Source: Yoonia sp. (lineage in GTDB: Bacteria; Pseudomonadota; Alphaproteobacteria; Rhodobacterales; Rhodobacteraceae). Taken from it: DNA of 45,843 bases. Position numbers and translations under genes: made by a program. Shown here piece after piece: positions 8,052 to 16,642 of the stretch (position 1 is the first letter of the stretch; each line of letters opens with the position of its first letter). The DNA lies in contig NZ_JANQTS010000066.1 of the NCBI RefSeq assembly GCF_030731595.1, forward strand, positions 1-45,843. Direction: 5' to 3'. The notes beneath the pieces are model-generated. The model was given only the letters and a program-made list of their open reading frames with translations. It made no database searches and was not told the DNA's origin.

Positions 8052-8840
8052 ATGGCTGGCAGCGCAAACCTGAACGTGATGATGAAAACCGCCCGTAAAG
8101 CGGGGCGTGGGTTGCTCAAGGACTTTGGCGAGGTCGAAAACCTGCAAGTCAGCACCAAAGGTCCGGGAGATTTTGTCAGCCGTGCCGACAAGGCCGCCGA
8201 AGCATTGATCAAGGAAGAATTGATGCACGCCCGCCCGTCCTACGGGTTCATGGGCGAAGAAGGCAAAGAGATCGCGGGCGAGGACCCCACCCGGCGCTGG
8301 ATCGTTGATCCGCTGGATGGGACCACGAACTTCCTGCACGGTCTGCCGCATTGGGCCGTATCCATCGCGCTGGAGCACAAAGGCCAGATCGTGGCGGGCG
8401 TTGTCTATGATCCGGTGAAGGACGAGATGTTCTATGCCGAAAAGGGCGGCGGCGCGTGGCTGAACGAAAGCCGTTTGCGCGTGTCCAGCCGCCACAAGAT
8501 GATCGAGAGTATTTTCGCCACTGGCCTGCCTTTCGGTGGCAGGATGGATTTACCCGAAACGCTGCAAGATCTGGCCCGTCTGCTGCCCGCCTGTGCAGGT
8601 GTGCGTCGGTTCGGGGCTGCCGCTTTGGATTTGGCCTATGTTGCCGCAGGGCGCTATGACGGCTATTGGGAGCGTGGTTTGCACGCGTGGGATATCGCCG
8701 CCGGACTTGTGATCGTCCGCGAGGCTGGCGGGATCGTCGAAGCGCTGAACCCAGAGGAAGACATCTTTGGCAGCGGTCAGATGATCTGTGCGAACGAGCC
8801 GATATTCGAGACTTTTGCCAAAGTCATCCGCAAGTCTTAA
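8052..8840 (+). CDS. suhB: Inositol monophosphatase family protein
   Basis: A 262-residue Mg2+-dependent phosphatase. The metal-binding motifs are complete: GEEGKE (about 73-78), WIVDPLDGTTNFLHGLP (about 92-108), and HAWDIAAGLVIVREAGG near residue 214. Family members dephosphorylate inositol-1-phosphate or related sugar phosphates, and SuhB also assists rRNA antitermination in E. coli. AAGGACGG precedes the ATG. The 3' end overlaps the convergent rhomboid gene by 4 bases. SuhB is the best name, but a closely related IMPase (histidinol or fructose-bisphosphate phosphatase type) cannot be fully excluded. Confidence 0.9.
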   Translation: MAGSANLNVMMKTARKAGRGLLKDFGEVENLQVSTKGPGDFVSRADKAAEALIKEELMHARPSYGFMGEEGKEIAGEDPTRRWIVDPLDGTTNFLHGLPHWAVSIALEHKGQIVAGVVYDPVKDEMFYAEKGGGAWLNESRLRVSSRHKMIESIFATGLPFGGRMDLPETLQDLARLLPACAGVRRFGAAALDLAYVAAGRYDGYWERGLHAWDIAAGLVIVREAGGIVEALNPEEDIFGSGQMICANEPIFETFAKVIRKS

Positions 8841-9571
8841 CGCCGGACAATCGGAACAGAACTGCGCGCATAGGTCGCTTCCGGATGCGGCGGATGGCCG
8901 TGTGTCTGCCGCCAAAAAAGCGTGCCTCCCAGCTTGAACCAGAGCGGCAATGTGAGCGCGAAACCGATCACAAACCCGCCGGCATGTGCCCAATAGGCGA
9001 CGCCACCCATCGAGGTGTCGACGCTCAGCCCGTTGAAAAGCTGCAGTGCGAACCACAGCCCCAGCATGATCCATGCCGGGATCGGCAGGATGCGGAAAAA
9101 GACAATAAAGAAGATAAAAATATCCACGCGCGCCTTGGGAAAAAGCAACAGATAGCCGCCCATCACCCCTGCAATCGCGCCAGATGCGCCGACGGTCGGG
9201 ATCGTTGAGCCAGGGTCGGTCACATATTGCGCAAAGCTCGCAGCGATGCCGCAGGCCAGATAGAAGATCAGGAACGGAATATGGCCCATCTCGTCTTCGA
9301 GATTGTCCCCGAAAATCCATAAAAACAGCATGTTACCTGCAAGATGCATAATGCCGCCGTGCAGGAAAATCGAAGTCACCAAGGCGGTGTAATTTTCACC
9401 GTTGGACAGTCGCACAGGCAACAGGGCGTAGTTATAGTAGAGTTGCGAAAGCGCCCGCTGGTCCTGAAACAGGACAAGCCCGGCCAGAAAGATCGCCACG
9501 TTCAGGGCGATCAGGATCAGCGTGATATAGGGCGTGCGCTGGGACGGGTTATGGTCGCGAATGGGTAACAT
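8837..9571 (-). CDS. Rhomboid family intramembrane serine protease
   Basis: A 244-residue polytopic membrane protein with about six hydrophobic helices. The catalytic serine motif is GASGAIAG (GxSG) and the catalytic histidine sits in the last helix region as WAHAGGFVIGF, together forming the Ser-His dyad. HGGIMHLAGNMLFLWIFGD is the conserved HxxxN helix that stabilises the oxyanion. It would cleave transmembrane substrates in the cytoplasmic membrane; the targets are unknown. It stands alone between convergent suhB and the putA stop codon, without a strong ribosome-binding site. Confidence 0.92.
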   Translation of the reverse strand: MLPIRDHNPSQRTPYITLILIALNVAIFLAGLVLFQDQRALSQLYYNYALLPVRLSNGENYTALVTSIFLHGGIMHLAGNMLFLWIFGDNLEDEMGHIPFLIFYLACGIAASFAQYVTDPGSTIPTVGASGAIAGVMGGYLLLFPKARVDIFIFFIVFFRILPIPAWIMLGLWFALQLFNGLSVDTSMGGVAYWAHAGGFVIGFALTLPLWFKLGGTLFWRQTHGHPPHPEATYARSSVPIVRR

Positions 9572-9602
9572 ATCGCGACCGTCCCTGATGTGATCGCACT
9601 GG

Positions 9603-12600
9603 TCAAGTCAAAGCTGGGCCGCCAACCTCTGCCAAGAGTGCGGCATTCCCGCCTGCGGCTGTGGTGTCGATGCAAACATGGCGTTCATGCAGCACATGCG
9701 CTGCGTCTGGCAGACCTGTGATCACTGCTGTAATCGGGCCTTTGCGCTGGCTCAGTGCCGTTTCAATCGCGCGTCCGGTTGTCGTGTCCCCCCACCAGAT
9801 CACCCCTGCGAGCGGCTCTAGAGTGGCGAGCGTGTCCGGTGTGATGTCACCCTCTGCAGACACGGCGATCCCGCCCAAGGCTTGCACGGCGGTGGCTTGG
9901 TCCTGTGCCGCGGCGGCACCGGGACCCATGCAAAGGATCGGGCCGCGCGGGTGCAGGCTATGACGATTGGATTCGCCGGTCGGACCGGGCAGATCGGTCG
10001 GGGCGTGCAGGGTCGCGGTGCTGCCTGCGGCCAGTCTTTGCGCAAGACTTTTCAGGTTCGCTGCATTGGCCCAATGTCCGTTGGCGACAGGTGCAGGGTG
10101 TGCCGCAAAGCGTGGCAGATAATGTGGCCCACCCGCCTTTGGCCCTGTTCCTGACAGGCCTTCGCCACCAAAGGGCTGGCTGCCCACAATCGCGCCGATC
10201 TGGTCGCGGTTGACATAGATGTTGCCCGCTTTGACCTTTTCCACAACGGTCTGCACGCGGTCGTCGATCCGCGTATGCAGGCCGAAGGTCAGGCCATAGC
10301 CGGTGGCGTTGATCGCTGCGATCACCGCATCGAGTTCATGCGACTTGAAGGTAGCGATATGCAGAACGGGACCGAAGATTTCCTTGGTCATATCCGCGAT
10401 CCCGTTCACGCGGATGGCAGTGGGTGCGATGAAATACCCTTGGTCGGGGGCTTTGATCTGGTGGATGATCCGGCCTTCTTGCCCTGCTGAGGCGATGTGG
10501 TCGGCGATTGTCTTATGCGCTGCGGCGTCAATCACGGGGCCCAGGTCTGTGGCCAGATACCACGGATCACCGACGCGCAATTCGTCCATCGCCCCTTTGA
10601 GCATCTTGATCAGAGGGTCTGCGATATCTTCCTGCACATAAAGGCAACGCAAGGCCGAGCAGCGCTGTCCGGCAGAGCGGAACGCCCCGTTGATGATATC
10701 GCGTACTGCATGTTCGGGCAGGGCGGTACTGTCCACGATCATCGCGTTCAAGCCGCCGGTTTCCGCGATCAGCGGTGTGCCGGGCGCGCAATGGGCGGCC
10801 ATGTTTGCGCGAATTTTCAGGGCAGTGGCAGTTGAGCCGGTGAAGGCCACGCCGTTGATCCGCGCATCACCTGTGAGGGCCGCCCCGATATCGCCGCCAC
10901 CGGGGAGCAGTTGCAGGGCGGTGTCAGGTACCCCTGCGGCATGCAGCAGGGCCACGGCGCGGGTCGCGATGAGCGGGGTTTGCTCGGCCGGTTTGGCCAG
11001 CACTGCATTGCCTGCAGCGAGTGCCGCCGCGATTTGCCCGGTAAAGATCGCCAATGGAAAGTTCCACGGGCTGATGCAGGTCCAGACGCCGCACGGCGTT
11101 TGTTCCGCGCGCGCTTGGGCGGCGTAGTAGCGCAGAAAATCAACCGCTTCGCGCAACTCTGCCACCGCATCGGGCAGGCCTTTGCCTGCCTCGCGGGCGA
11201 GGATGGCAAAAAGCTCTGCGGCATGGGTCTCAAAGGCATCGGCGGCGGCATTCAGTGCTGCGGCGCGTGTCGTGACCTCGGCTGTCCAAGGGTGCGCACT
11301 GGCCAAGGCCGTTTCGATATCGTCCGGCGTGGCGATCTGGACCTGACCCACTGTATCGCCCGGCTTGGCCGGGTTGGTGATTGGGATCGGGTCTTGGAGC
11401 CTCCGGCGGGGATATTTGGGCTCGGAAGAAGTGAGGGGGTGGCCCACGAATTGCGCGGATTGATGTGGATCGCGGGCTTTGGCGATTGTGTTCAGGGTGG
11501 GCGCATGGGTCAGGTCCCAACCTTTGGCGTTGATGCGTTCGGGTTGAAAGAGGTTTGGACCGGTGGGCAGGTCCGGAGCCCGCCCGATGCTGTCAAACGG
11601 GCAGGCCGCGACCACTGCCGGGGGCACGTTTTCGTCCACGATCTGGTTGACGAAGCTGGAGTTCGCCCCGTTTTCGAGCAACCGGCGCACAAGATAGGCC
11701 AGCAGGTCTTCGTGGGCGCCAACGGGCGCGTAGATCCGGCAGCGCGTGTTCTCAGCCTTGAGCACGAGCGTGTGCAGCGTTTCACCCATGCCATGCAGCC
11801 GCTGGAACTCGAAATCATCCGTACCCCGCCCCATCTGCTGGGCCATGTCGAGGATAGCGGCGACCGTATGGGCATTATGCGTCGCAAACTGCGGATAGAT
11901 GCGGCCGGTCAACCCGAGCAGCTTGCGGGCATTGCTGATATAGCTGATATCGGTGTGGTGTTTGGCGGTGAAGACCGGAAACCCATCTATGCCCTGGACC
12001 TGCGCGCGCTTGATCTCGGCGTCCCAATAGGCGCCTTTGACCAAGCGGACCATGATTTTGCGGTCCAGCCGCGTCGCAAGATCGTCCAGATAATCAATCA
12101 CCAGCGGTGCGCGTTGCCCGTAGGCCTGCACGACGACACCAAAACCGTCCCAGCCCGAGAGCGCGGGTTCGGCAAGCACCGCGCTGATCACATCAAGCGA
12201 GAGCGACAGCCTGTCGGCCTCTTCCGCGTCGATGTTGAAGCCCATGCCTGCTGACTTCGCGAGCAAGGCAAGAGCGCGCACGCGCGGCACCAGTTCTTCC
12301 ATGACGCGGGCCTCTTGTGCGACCTCGTAGCGGGGATGCAGCGCAGAGAGCTTGACCGAGATGCCCGGGTTCTCGGCCACGCTATTGCGGGTGCAATGCC
12401 CCGCAATGGCACTGATCGCGCGCGAATAGGCGAGGTGATAGCCGCGCGCATCGGCCTCTGTGCGGGCGGCTTCGCCCAGCATGTCATAGCTGTAGGTAAA
12501 GCCCTTGGCCTGCATCCCCTCGGCCCGTTTCATCGCTTTGGCGATGTCTTCGCCCAGCACGAATTGACGGCCCATTTCGCGCATGGCCCGCGCCACGGCG

Positions 12601-13076
12601 GTGCGGATCACAGGCTCGCCCAGCCGTTTGACAGCACTGCGCAAATGGCGTGTCAGGCCCGGTTTTTCATCGTCCAGCACGCGCCCTGTCAGCATCAGCG
12701 CCCAGGTGGAGGCATTCACGAGAGAGGAGGCCGAATGCCCCAGATGCTTGCCCCAATCAGAGGGCGCTATCTTGTCTTCGATCAGGTCATCCATTGTTTC
12801 CGCATCCGGCACACGCAAAAGCGCTTCGGCCAGACACATGAGCGCGATGCCTTCGTCGGTGGAAAGGCCATATTCGGCCAGAAAGACCTCCATCAGCCCC
12901 GGTTCGGAACTGTTTCTGATCTGCGCGACAAGTTCAGCCGCCTTGACACTGATCCGCGTGCGGTCGGTGTCCGCAAGGTTTGCTGTAGCGACCAGTTTGT
13001 GAAGTGCTGCGGCTTCGTCTTGATACATGGCCAGATCAATCTGGTGGCGGATATCGGTGGTGTGATCGCGCGGCAT
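9603..13076 (-). CDS. putA: Bifunctional proline dehydrogenase / P5C dehydrogenase
   Basis: A 1157-residue PutA that oxidises proline to glutamate in two steps with channelled pyrroline-5-carboxylate. The FAD-dependent PRODH barrel covers roughly residues 170-480 (VAENPGISVKLSALHPRYE, VRLVKGAYWDAEIKRAQ, HNAHTVAAIL). The NAD-dependent aldehyde dehydrogenase follows (PWNFPLAIFTGQIAAALAAG, the catalytic-Cys segment GQRCSALR, and EIFGPVLHI). There is no N-terminal ribbon-helix-helix domain, so it is not autoregulatory like E. coli PutA; control probably comes from the divergent Lrp-type gene. An unusual linker near residue 555 is encoded by a dispersed Rhodobacteraceae repeat. The C-terminal ~120 residues form a degenerate conserved extension. 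Confidence 0.97.
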   Translation of the reverse strand: MPRDHTTDIRHQIDLAMYQDEAAALHKLVATANLADTDRTRISVKAAELVAQIRNSSEPGLMEVFLAEYGLSTDEGIALMCLAEALLRVPDAETMDDLIEDKIAPSDWGKHLGHSASSLVNASTWALMLTGRVLDDEKPGLTRHLRSAVKRLGEPVIRTAVARAMREMGRQFVLGEDIAKAMKRAEGMQAKGFTYSYDMLGEAARTEADARGYHLAYSRAISAIAGHCTRNSVAENPGISVKLSALHPRYEVAQEARVMEELVPRVRALALLAKSAGMGFNIDAEEADRLSLSLDVISAVLAEPALSGWDGFGVVVQAYGQRAPLVIDYLDDLATRLDRKIMVRLVKGAYWDAEIKRAQVQGIDGFPVFTAKHHTDISYISNARKLLGLTGRIYPQFATHNAHTVAAILDMAQQMGRGTDDFEFQRLHGMGETLHTLVLKAENTRCRIYAPVGAHEDLLAYLVRRLLENGANSSFVNQIVDENVPPAVVAACPFDSIGRAPDLPTGPNLFQPERINAKGWDLTHAPTLNTIAKARDPHQSAQFVGHPLTSSEPKYPRRRLQDPIPITNPAKPGDTVGQVQIATPDDIETALASAHPWTAEVTTRAAALNAAADAFETHAAELFAILAREAGKGLPDAVAELREAVDFLRYYAAQARAEQTPCGVWTCISPWNFPLAIFTGQIAAALAAGNAVLAKPAEQTPLIATRAVALLHAAGVPDTALQLLPGGGDIGAALTGDARINGVAFTGSTATALKIRANMAAHCAPGTPLIAETGGLNAMIVDSTALPEHAVRDIINGAFRSAGQRCSALRCLYVQEDIADPLIKMLKGAMDELRVGDPWYLATDLGPVIDAAAHKTIADHIASAGQEGRIIHQIKAPDQGYFIAPTAIRVNGIADMTKEIFGPVLHIATFKSHELDAVIAAINATGYGLTFGLHTRIDDRVQTVVEKVKAGNIYVNRDQIGAIVGSQPFGGEGLSGTGPKAGGPHYLPRFAAHPAPVANGHWANAANLKSLAQRLAAGSTATLHAPTDLPGPTGESNRHSLHPRGPILCMGPGAAAAQDQATAVQALGGIAVSAEGDITPDTLATLEPLAGVIWWGDTTTGRAIETALSQRKGPITAVITGLPDAAHVLHERHVCIDTTAAGGNAALLAEVGGPALT
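11399..11430 (+). repeat. Rhodobacteraceae-type dispersed repeat inside putA
   Basis: CTCCGGCGGGGATATTTGG followed by GCTCGGAAGAA resembles a short element that I recognise as common at gene ends in Rhodobacteraceae genomes. Here it lies in frame in the reverse-strand putA gene and encodes SSEPKYPRRR in the linker between the PRODH and P5CDH domains. I saw no second copy in this window, so the repeat identity rests on prior knowledge. Confidence 0.5.
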
Positions 13077-13181
13077 GGCGGGCTCCTGTCAGGTTTGCCC
13101 CATCATAGCGCGGTTTGATTAGTCGAATGGACTGCAGTATAGGTCACATGACGTGTTTTGGACTTATTGAAGGGCATTTTT

Positions 13182-13673
13182 ATGGGCGAAAAGTCTTCTG
13201 ACCTTGATCCGTTTGATCGCAAGATTCTCGATATCCTGACTGTGGAAGGACGGATCAGCGTGACCGAACTGGCGCGCCGGATCGGATTGTCGAAATCACC
13301 GACACAAGCACGGCTGAAGCGGCTTGAGGACAGCGGTGTGATCCGGGGGTACCGCGCGCTTTATGATCCGATCCGGTTAGGCCGCGATCATATCGCCTTT
13401 GTCGAAGTCAAACTGTCTGACACCCGCGAAGCCGCCTTGGCCGCTTTCAATGCCGCTGTGATTCGTGTGCCGGAAATCGAGCAGTGTCATTTGATCGCAG
13501 GTGCGTTTGATTACCTCTTGAAGGTGCGCACGGCTGGGATGACTGGCTACCGCGCTGTTTTGGCAGAAAAAATATCGACCCTGCCGCATGTATCCAATAC
13601 GTCGACCTATGTCGCGATGCAGGCTGTGAAAGAGGAAGGACTTGCGCCTTTATCGCCTGCGGGCATGTCGTGA
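13182..13673 (+). CDS. putR: Lrp/AsnC-family regulator of proline use
   Basis: About 163 residues. An N-terminal winged helix (DLDPFDRKILDILTVEGRIS, then ELARRIGLSKSPTQARLKRL) precedes the RAM ligand-binding domain (VEVKLSDTREAALAAFNAAV, IEQCHLIAGAFDYLLKVR). The start is ATG 13182, preceded by GAAGGG at 8 bases; an upstream in-frame TTG at 13158 is unlikely. The gene is divergent from putA, which matches the PutR/putA arrangement in Rhodobacter and Agrobacterium, where the regulator activates putA in response to proline. It likely binds within 13077-13181. Confidence 0.92.
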   Translation: MGEKSSDLDPFDRKILDILTVEGRISVTELARRIGLSKSPTQARLKRLEDSGVIRGYRALYDPIRLGRDHIAFVEVKLSDTREAALAAFNAAVIRVPEIEQCHLIAGAFDYLLKVRTAGMTGYRAVLAEKISTLPHVSNTSTYVAMQAVKEEGLAPLSPAGMS

Positions 13674-13710
13674 CTTGACCGATTGCGCAACTGCCGCAAA
13701 TATTTAGGGC

Positions 13711-14250
13711 ATGAGATGGATGATCGCCCTTTGTTTTTCCGCAGCGCCCGCGCTTGCTCAGGTCTGTCCGCCTGTGACGGACCACAGCGCGCGGTTTGAC
13801 GAAATCGTCACGGCTTTGGGTGAAGCGCGTGGTGAAGGGGATGCGCGTGTCTTGACCCAGGAACTGTGGTCGCTTTGGACAGATGCCCCTGATGCGACGG
13901 CGCAAGCTTTGCTGGATGAGGGGATGCAGCGCCGGTCCAACTACGATTTTCTGGGCGCGCGCAATGTGCTGACCCGTCTGGTGGAATACTGCCCGGATTA
14001 TGCCGAAGGGTACAATCAACGTGCATTTGCGAGCTTCCTTGGGCAGGATTATGAATCGGCTTTGGCCGATCTGGACCGTGCACTTGAAATTACGCCGAAC
14101 CACATCGCGGCGCTTTCCGGAAAAGCGCTGACTTTGATGGGCCTGGGGCGCAACGAAGAGGCGCAAGTGACCCTGCGTGCGGCTGTAGAAATGAACCCTT
14201 GGCTGCAAGAACGGTCCTTGCTGCAAGAGCCAATCGAGACCGATCTCTGA
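13711..14250 (+). CDS. Secreted tetratricopeptide-repeat protein
   Basis: A 179-residue protein with a short signal peptide ([16 protein letters not shown], cleaved after ALA) and so probably periplasmic. Two to three TPR units follow from about residue 75 ([60 protein letters not shown]). Such proteins mediate protein-protein contacts, and no specific function can be named. It begins 38 bases after putR and ends just before tRNA-Leu. A clear ribosome-binding site is lacking (TTTAGGGC). Confidence 0.85.
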   Translation: MRWMIALCFSAAPALAQVCPPVTDHSARFDEIVTALGEARGEGDARVLTQELWSLWTDAPDATAQALLDEGMQRRSNYDFLGARNVLTRLVEYCPDYAEGYNQRAFASFLGQDYESALADLDRALEITPNHIAALSGKALTLMGLGRNEEAQVTLRAAVEMNPWLQERSLLQEPIETDL

Positions 14251-14295
14251 TCACGTCTTGCCGACCCTGCCTGCGATGCGTAGGAATGAAACCGT

Positions 14296-14381
14296 GCCCG
14301 CGTGGTGGAATGGTAGACATCGGAGACTTAAAATCTCTTGGCCGCAAGGCCGTGCCGGTTCGAGTCCGGCCGCGGGCACCA
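14296..14381 (+). tRNA. tRNA-Leu (anticodon UAA)
   Basis: A full cloverleaf with acceptor arms GCCCGCG and CGCGGGC, discriminator A and an encoded CCA end at 14379-14381. The anticodon loop CTTAAAA gives anticodon UAA. The long variable arm (TTGGCCGCAAGGCCGT) is that of a class II tRNA, as expected for leucine. The T arm contains GGTTCGAGTCC. Confidence 0.97.
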
Positions 14382-14786
14382 TTGATGGAGCAGATGGCCG
14401 GAAAATCAGCGCCGTTCTGGATTTGGTAAAGGGGCTTTTCGCCTGCCATTGGGACATGCCGGTGGGGTCTCAACGCAAGGACATCCGGGGTGGCAGTCAC
14501 GAGGATAGTCTTTCGTGCTGAATGCGACGAAAATGCCGTCAGAACGGGATTCTAGAACCGCGTTCACGGCGGGCATTCATCTGCTGGTTGTTGCTGGTTA
14601 TAGCGTATTTTGACGCCATTCATGCGAGAGTAGCAAAAATATTTTGCATAGTTGGATTTATAGCCTAACAATTAGGCAGCAGTCTTCTTCAACCCGTGAT
14701 TTGCCGCATTGCCTTTTTTGTGTGCTGTCCACCCTTGGTGCCATTTGCGAATGTCTCTGAGGTTTTAGAAAAACAGGGATCCCAAA
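14382..14786 (+). other. Intergenic region after tRNA-Leu
   Basis: About 405 bases without a supportable gene. The second half (from about 14590) is clearly more AT-rich than its surroundings and probably carries the promoter of the ABC importer. AGGGAT within the palindrome GGGATCCC (14777-14784) serves as the ribosome-binding site for the next gene. I looked for a TPP riboswitch because the importer could be a thiamine-precursor system, and saw none of its conserved elements. Confidence 0.6.
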
Positions 14787-15794
14787 ATGACACTCCACAA
14801 GATCGTTCTTGCGGCCGCCGCCACGCTTCTGACGACGCCCGCATTTGCACAAACCGACATGCCCTTTGCATTGGACTGGAAGTTCGAGGGACCTTCTGCG
14901 CCATATTTTCATGCACTCGATGCGGGATATTTTGCCGAAGAAGGTCTGACCGTCACGATCAGTGAAGGCGCTGGTTCTCTGGACGCGATCCCGAAGGTGG
15001 CAACAGGGGCATTTCCGATCGGTTTTGCCGATATCAACTCCTTGATGCGCTTTCTGGACCAGAACCCCGGCGCACCGGTCACCGCGGTCATGATGGTCTA
15101 TGATAAGCCACCTTTTGCGGTCGTTGGTCGCAAGTCGCTGGGCGTTGAAGCACCGGCTGATCTGGAAGGCAAAGTGCTGGGTGCGCCGCCGCCGGATGGC
15201 GCATGGGCACAGTTCCCGATCTTTGCTGCCGAAACTGGCATTGATGTCAGCGCGATCACGGTCGAGCCTGTCGGCTTTCCAACACGCGAACCGATGTTGG
15301 CCGAAGGACAGGTTGCGGCCATCACTGGCTTTTCCTTCTCCTCGACGCTGAACCTCAAGCGTCTTGGCGTGCCGGCCGATGACATCTCGGTTCTGTTGAT
15401 GGCCGATTATGGCGTTGACCTTTATGGCAATGCGATCATCGTGAATACGGACTTTGCGGCGGCCAATCCTGAACTCGTGACAGGGTTCCTCAGAGCGGTC
15501 GGCAAGGGCTGGAAAGATGCGATTGCTACACCTGATGCCGCAATTGCTGCCTTGATCCAGCGTAACCCCGCAGCAGATGCCGCACTTGAAACGGAGCGTT
15601 TGCAGATGTCGATTGATGCCAATGTTCTTACCGATTTCGTTAAGGCGAACGGCATGGGGTCCATTGACGCAGACCGCATGTTGAGCGCGATCGAGCAGAC
15701 CAAGTCTGTTTACGACTTCCAGACAACGCCTGATGCATCGCTGTATTTTGATGCAAGCTTTCTGCCGACAGACGGCAGCTTGATGCTGGAATAA
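14787..15794 (+). CDS. NitT/TauT-family ABC transporter substrate-binding protein
   Basis: A 335-residue periplasmic binding protein with signal peptide MTLHKIVLAAAATLLTTPAFA. The NMT1/SsuA-like fold is indicated by FALDWKFEGPSAPYFHALDA and DAGYFAEEGLTVTISEGAGS, then GFADINSLMRF. Relatives bind sulfonates, nitrate, taurine or pyrimidine precursors (SsuA, TauA, NrtA, ThiY). The sequence does not decide between these, and no desulfonating or thiamine enzyme lies nearby. The ATPase and permease genes follow on the same strand after a hairpin. Confidence 0.9.
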   Translation: MTLHKIVLAAAATLLTTPAFAQTDMPFALDWKFEGPSAPYFHALDAGYFAEEGLTVTISEGAGSLDAIPKVATGAFPIGFADINSLMRFLDQNPGAPVTAVMMVYDKPPFAVVGRKSLGVEAPADLEGKVLGAPPPDGAWAQFPIFAAETGIDVSAITVEPVGFPTREPMLAEGQVAAITGFSFSSTLNLKRLGVPADDISVLLMADYGVDLYGNAIIVNTDFAAANPELVTGFLRAVGKGWKDAIATPDAAIAALIQRNPAADAALETERLQMSIDANVLTDFVKANGMGSIDADRMLSAIEQTKSVYDFQTTPDASLYFDASFLPTDGSLMLE

Positions 15795-15804
15795 GAAAAA
15801 ATGT

Positions 15805-15838
15805 AGGCCGTCACCATCTTGTGTGACGGCCTGCTTTT
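15805..15838 (+). terminator. Hairpin after the binding-protein gene (attenuator)
   Basis: A 10-bp perfect stem (AGGCCGTCAC with GTGACGGCCT, 8-nt loop) is followed by GCTTTT. It sits between the binding-protein and ATPase genes. It probably causes partial termination or protects the upstream mRNA, giving more binding protein than membrane components. Confidence 0.8.
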
Positions 15839-15853
15839 AAAGGGGCAGGGTCC

Positions 15854-16642
15854 ATCGAAAATCTCATTGAAATAAAGGGCGTCAAGCACGCTTATCACAC
15901 CGCATCCGGCCCATTGCCGGTTCTGGACGGTCTTGATGTCGCCGTGCCCGAAGGCACCTTTGCCGCGGTCGTCGGGCCTTCGGGGTGTGGCAAGTCCACA
16001 CTGACCCGGCTGGTTGCGGGCCTGATGAAACCCGACGAGGGCGAGGTCTGGCTGCATGGCGAAAGGGTCAAAGGGCCGCGCAAGACGGTGGGCATGGCGT
16101 TTCAGAACCCGGTTCTTCTGGAGTGGCGGACGATCCTCGACAATGTGATCCTGCCACTGGAAATTGTCGCGACCGGTATGTCGCGGGCAGATCGCATTGC
16201 ACGCGCGATGGAATTGCTCGACATGGTTGGGCTGACGGGTTTCGAGAACAAGCGACCCTCCGAATTGTCGGGTGGCATGCGCCAGCGTGCGTCGCTGTGC
16301 CGATCCATTGTCCACAAGCCGGACGTGCTGATCATGGATGAGCCTTTTGGCGCGCTTGATGCGTTTACCCGCGAAGACCTGTGGCAAACGATGCGCGATC
16401 TGCGCCGTGCTGAACCCTTTACGGCAGTGCTGATCACCCATGATCTGCGTGAAAGCGTGTTCTTGGGCGATCAGGTCATTGTTCTGTCTGGCAGACCTGC
16501 CCGCACCCAGTATGTCATGGATGTCGATCTGCCCGAGGATCGGACATTGGATTCTCTTTATACGCCAAAGGCGGCCGAGATGCTGCATATCCTGCGCGAC
16601 CAAATCAAGATTGCGCAGGGCCGCAATCCAGAGGAACACTGA
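15854..16642 (+). CDS. ABC transporter ATP-binding protein (SsuB/TauB/ThiZ type), non-canonical start
   Basis: About 262 residues. Walker A is GPSGCGKST, the signature is LSGGMRQRASL, Walker B is VLIMDEPFGALD and the switch is LITHDLRES, as in the NitT/TauT ATPases. The frame extends upstream to give the expected first beta strand (ENLIEIKGVKHAYHT), yet no ATG, GTG or TTG exists before TTG 15914, which would delete that strand. I therefore place the start at ATC 15854, 8 bases after AGGGG; ATT 15866 is an alternative. A sequencing error is possible. The stop overlaps the permease start as TGATG. Confidence 0.88.
   Translation: MENLIEIKGVKHAYHTASGPLPVLDGLDVAVPEGTFAAVVGPSGCGKSTLTRLVAGLMKPDEGEVWLHGERVKGPRKTVGMAFQNPVLLEWRTILDNVILPLEIVATGMSRADRIARAMELLDMVGLTGFENKRPSELSGGMRQRASLCRSIVHKPDVLIMDEPFGALDAFTREDLWQTMRDLRRAEPFTAVLITHDLRESVFLGDQVIVLSGRPARTQYVMDVDLPEDRTLDSLYTPKAAEMLHILRDQIKIAQGRNPEEH

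Noticed and set aside
10911..12254. 447-residue forward open frame
   Set aside because: It is fully antisense to putA, which has unmistakable domain matches; long antisense frames are expected in high-GC DNA.
14090..14500. 136-residue reverse-strand open frame across tRNA-Leu
   Set aside because: Its central part is the antisense of the tRNA gene (the [20 protein letters not shown] type of spurious peptide often misannotated) and it overlaps the TPR gene.
14382..14786. TPP riboswitch for a thiamine-precursor importer
   Set aside because: None of the conserved riboswitch elements were found in the leader.
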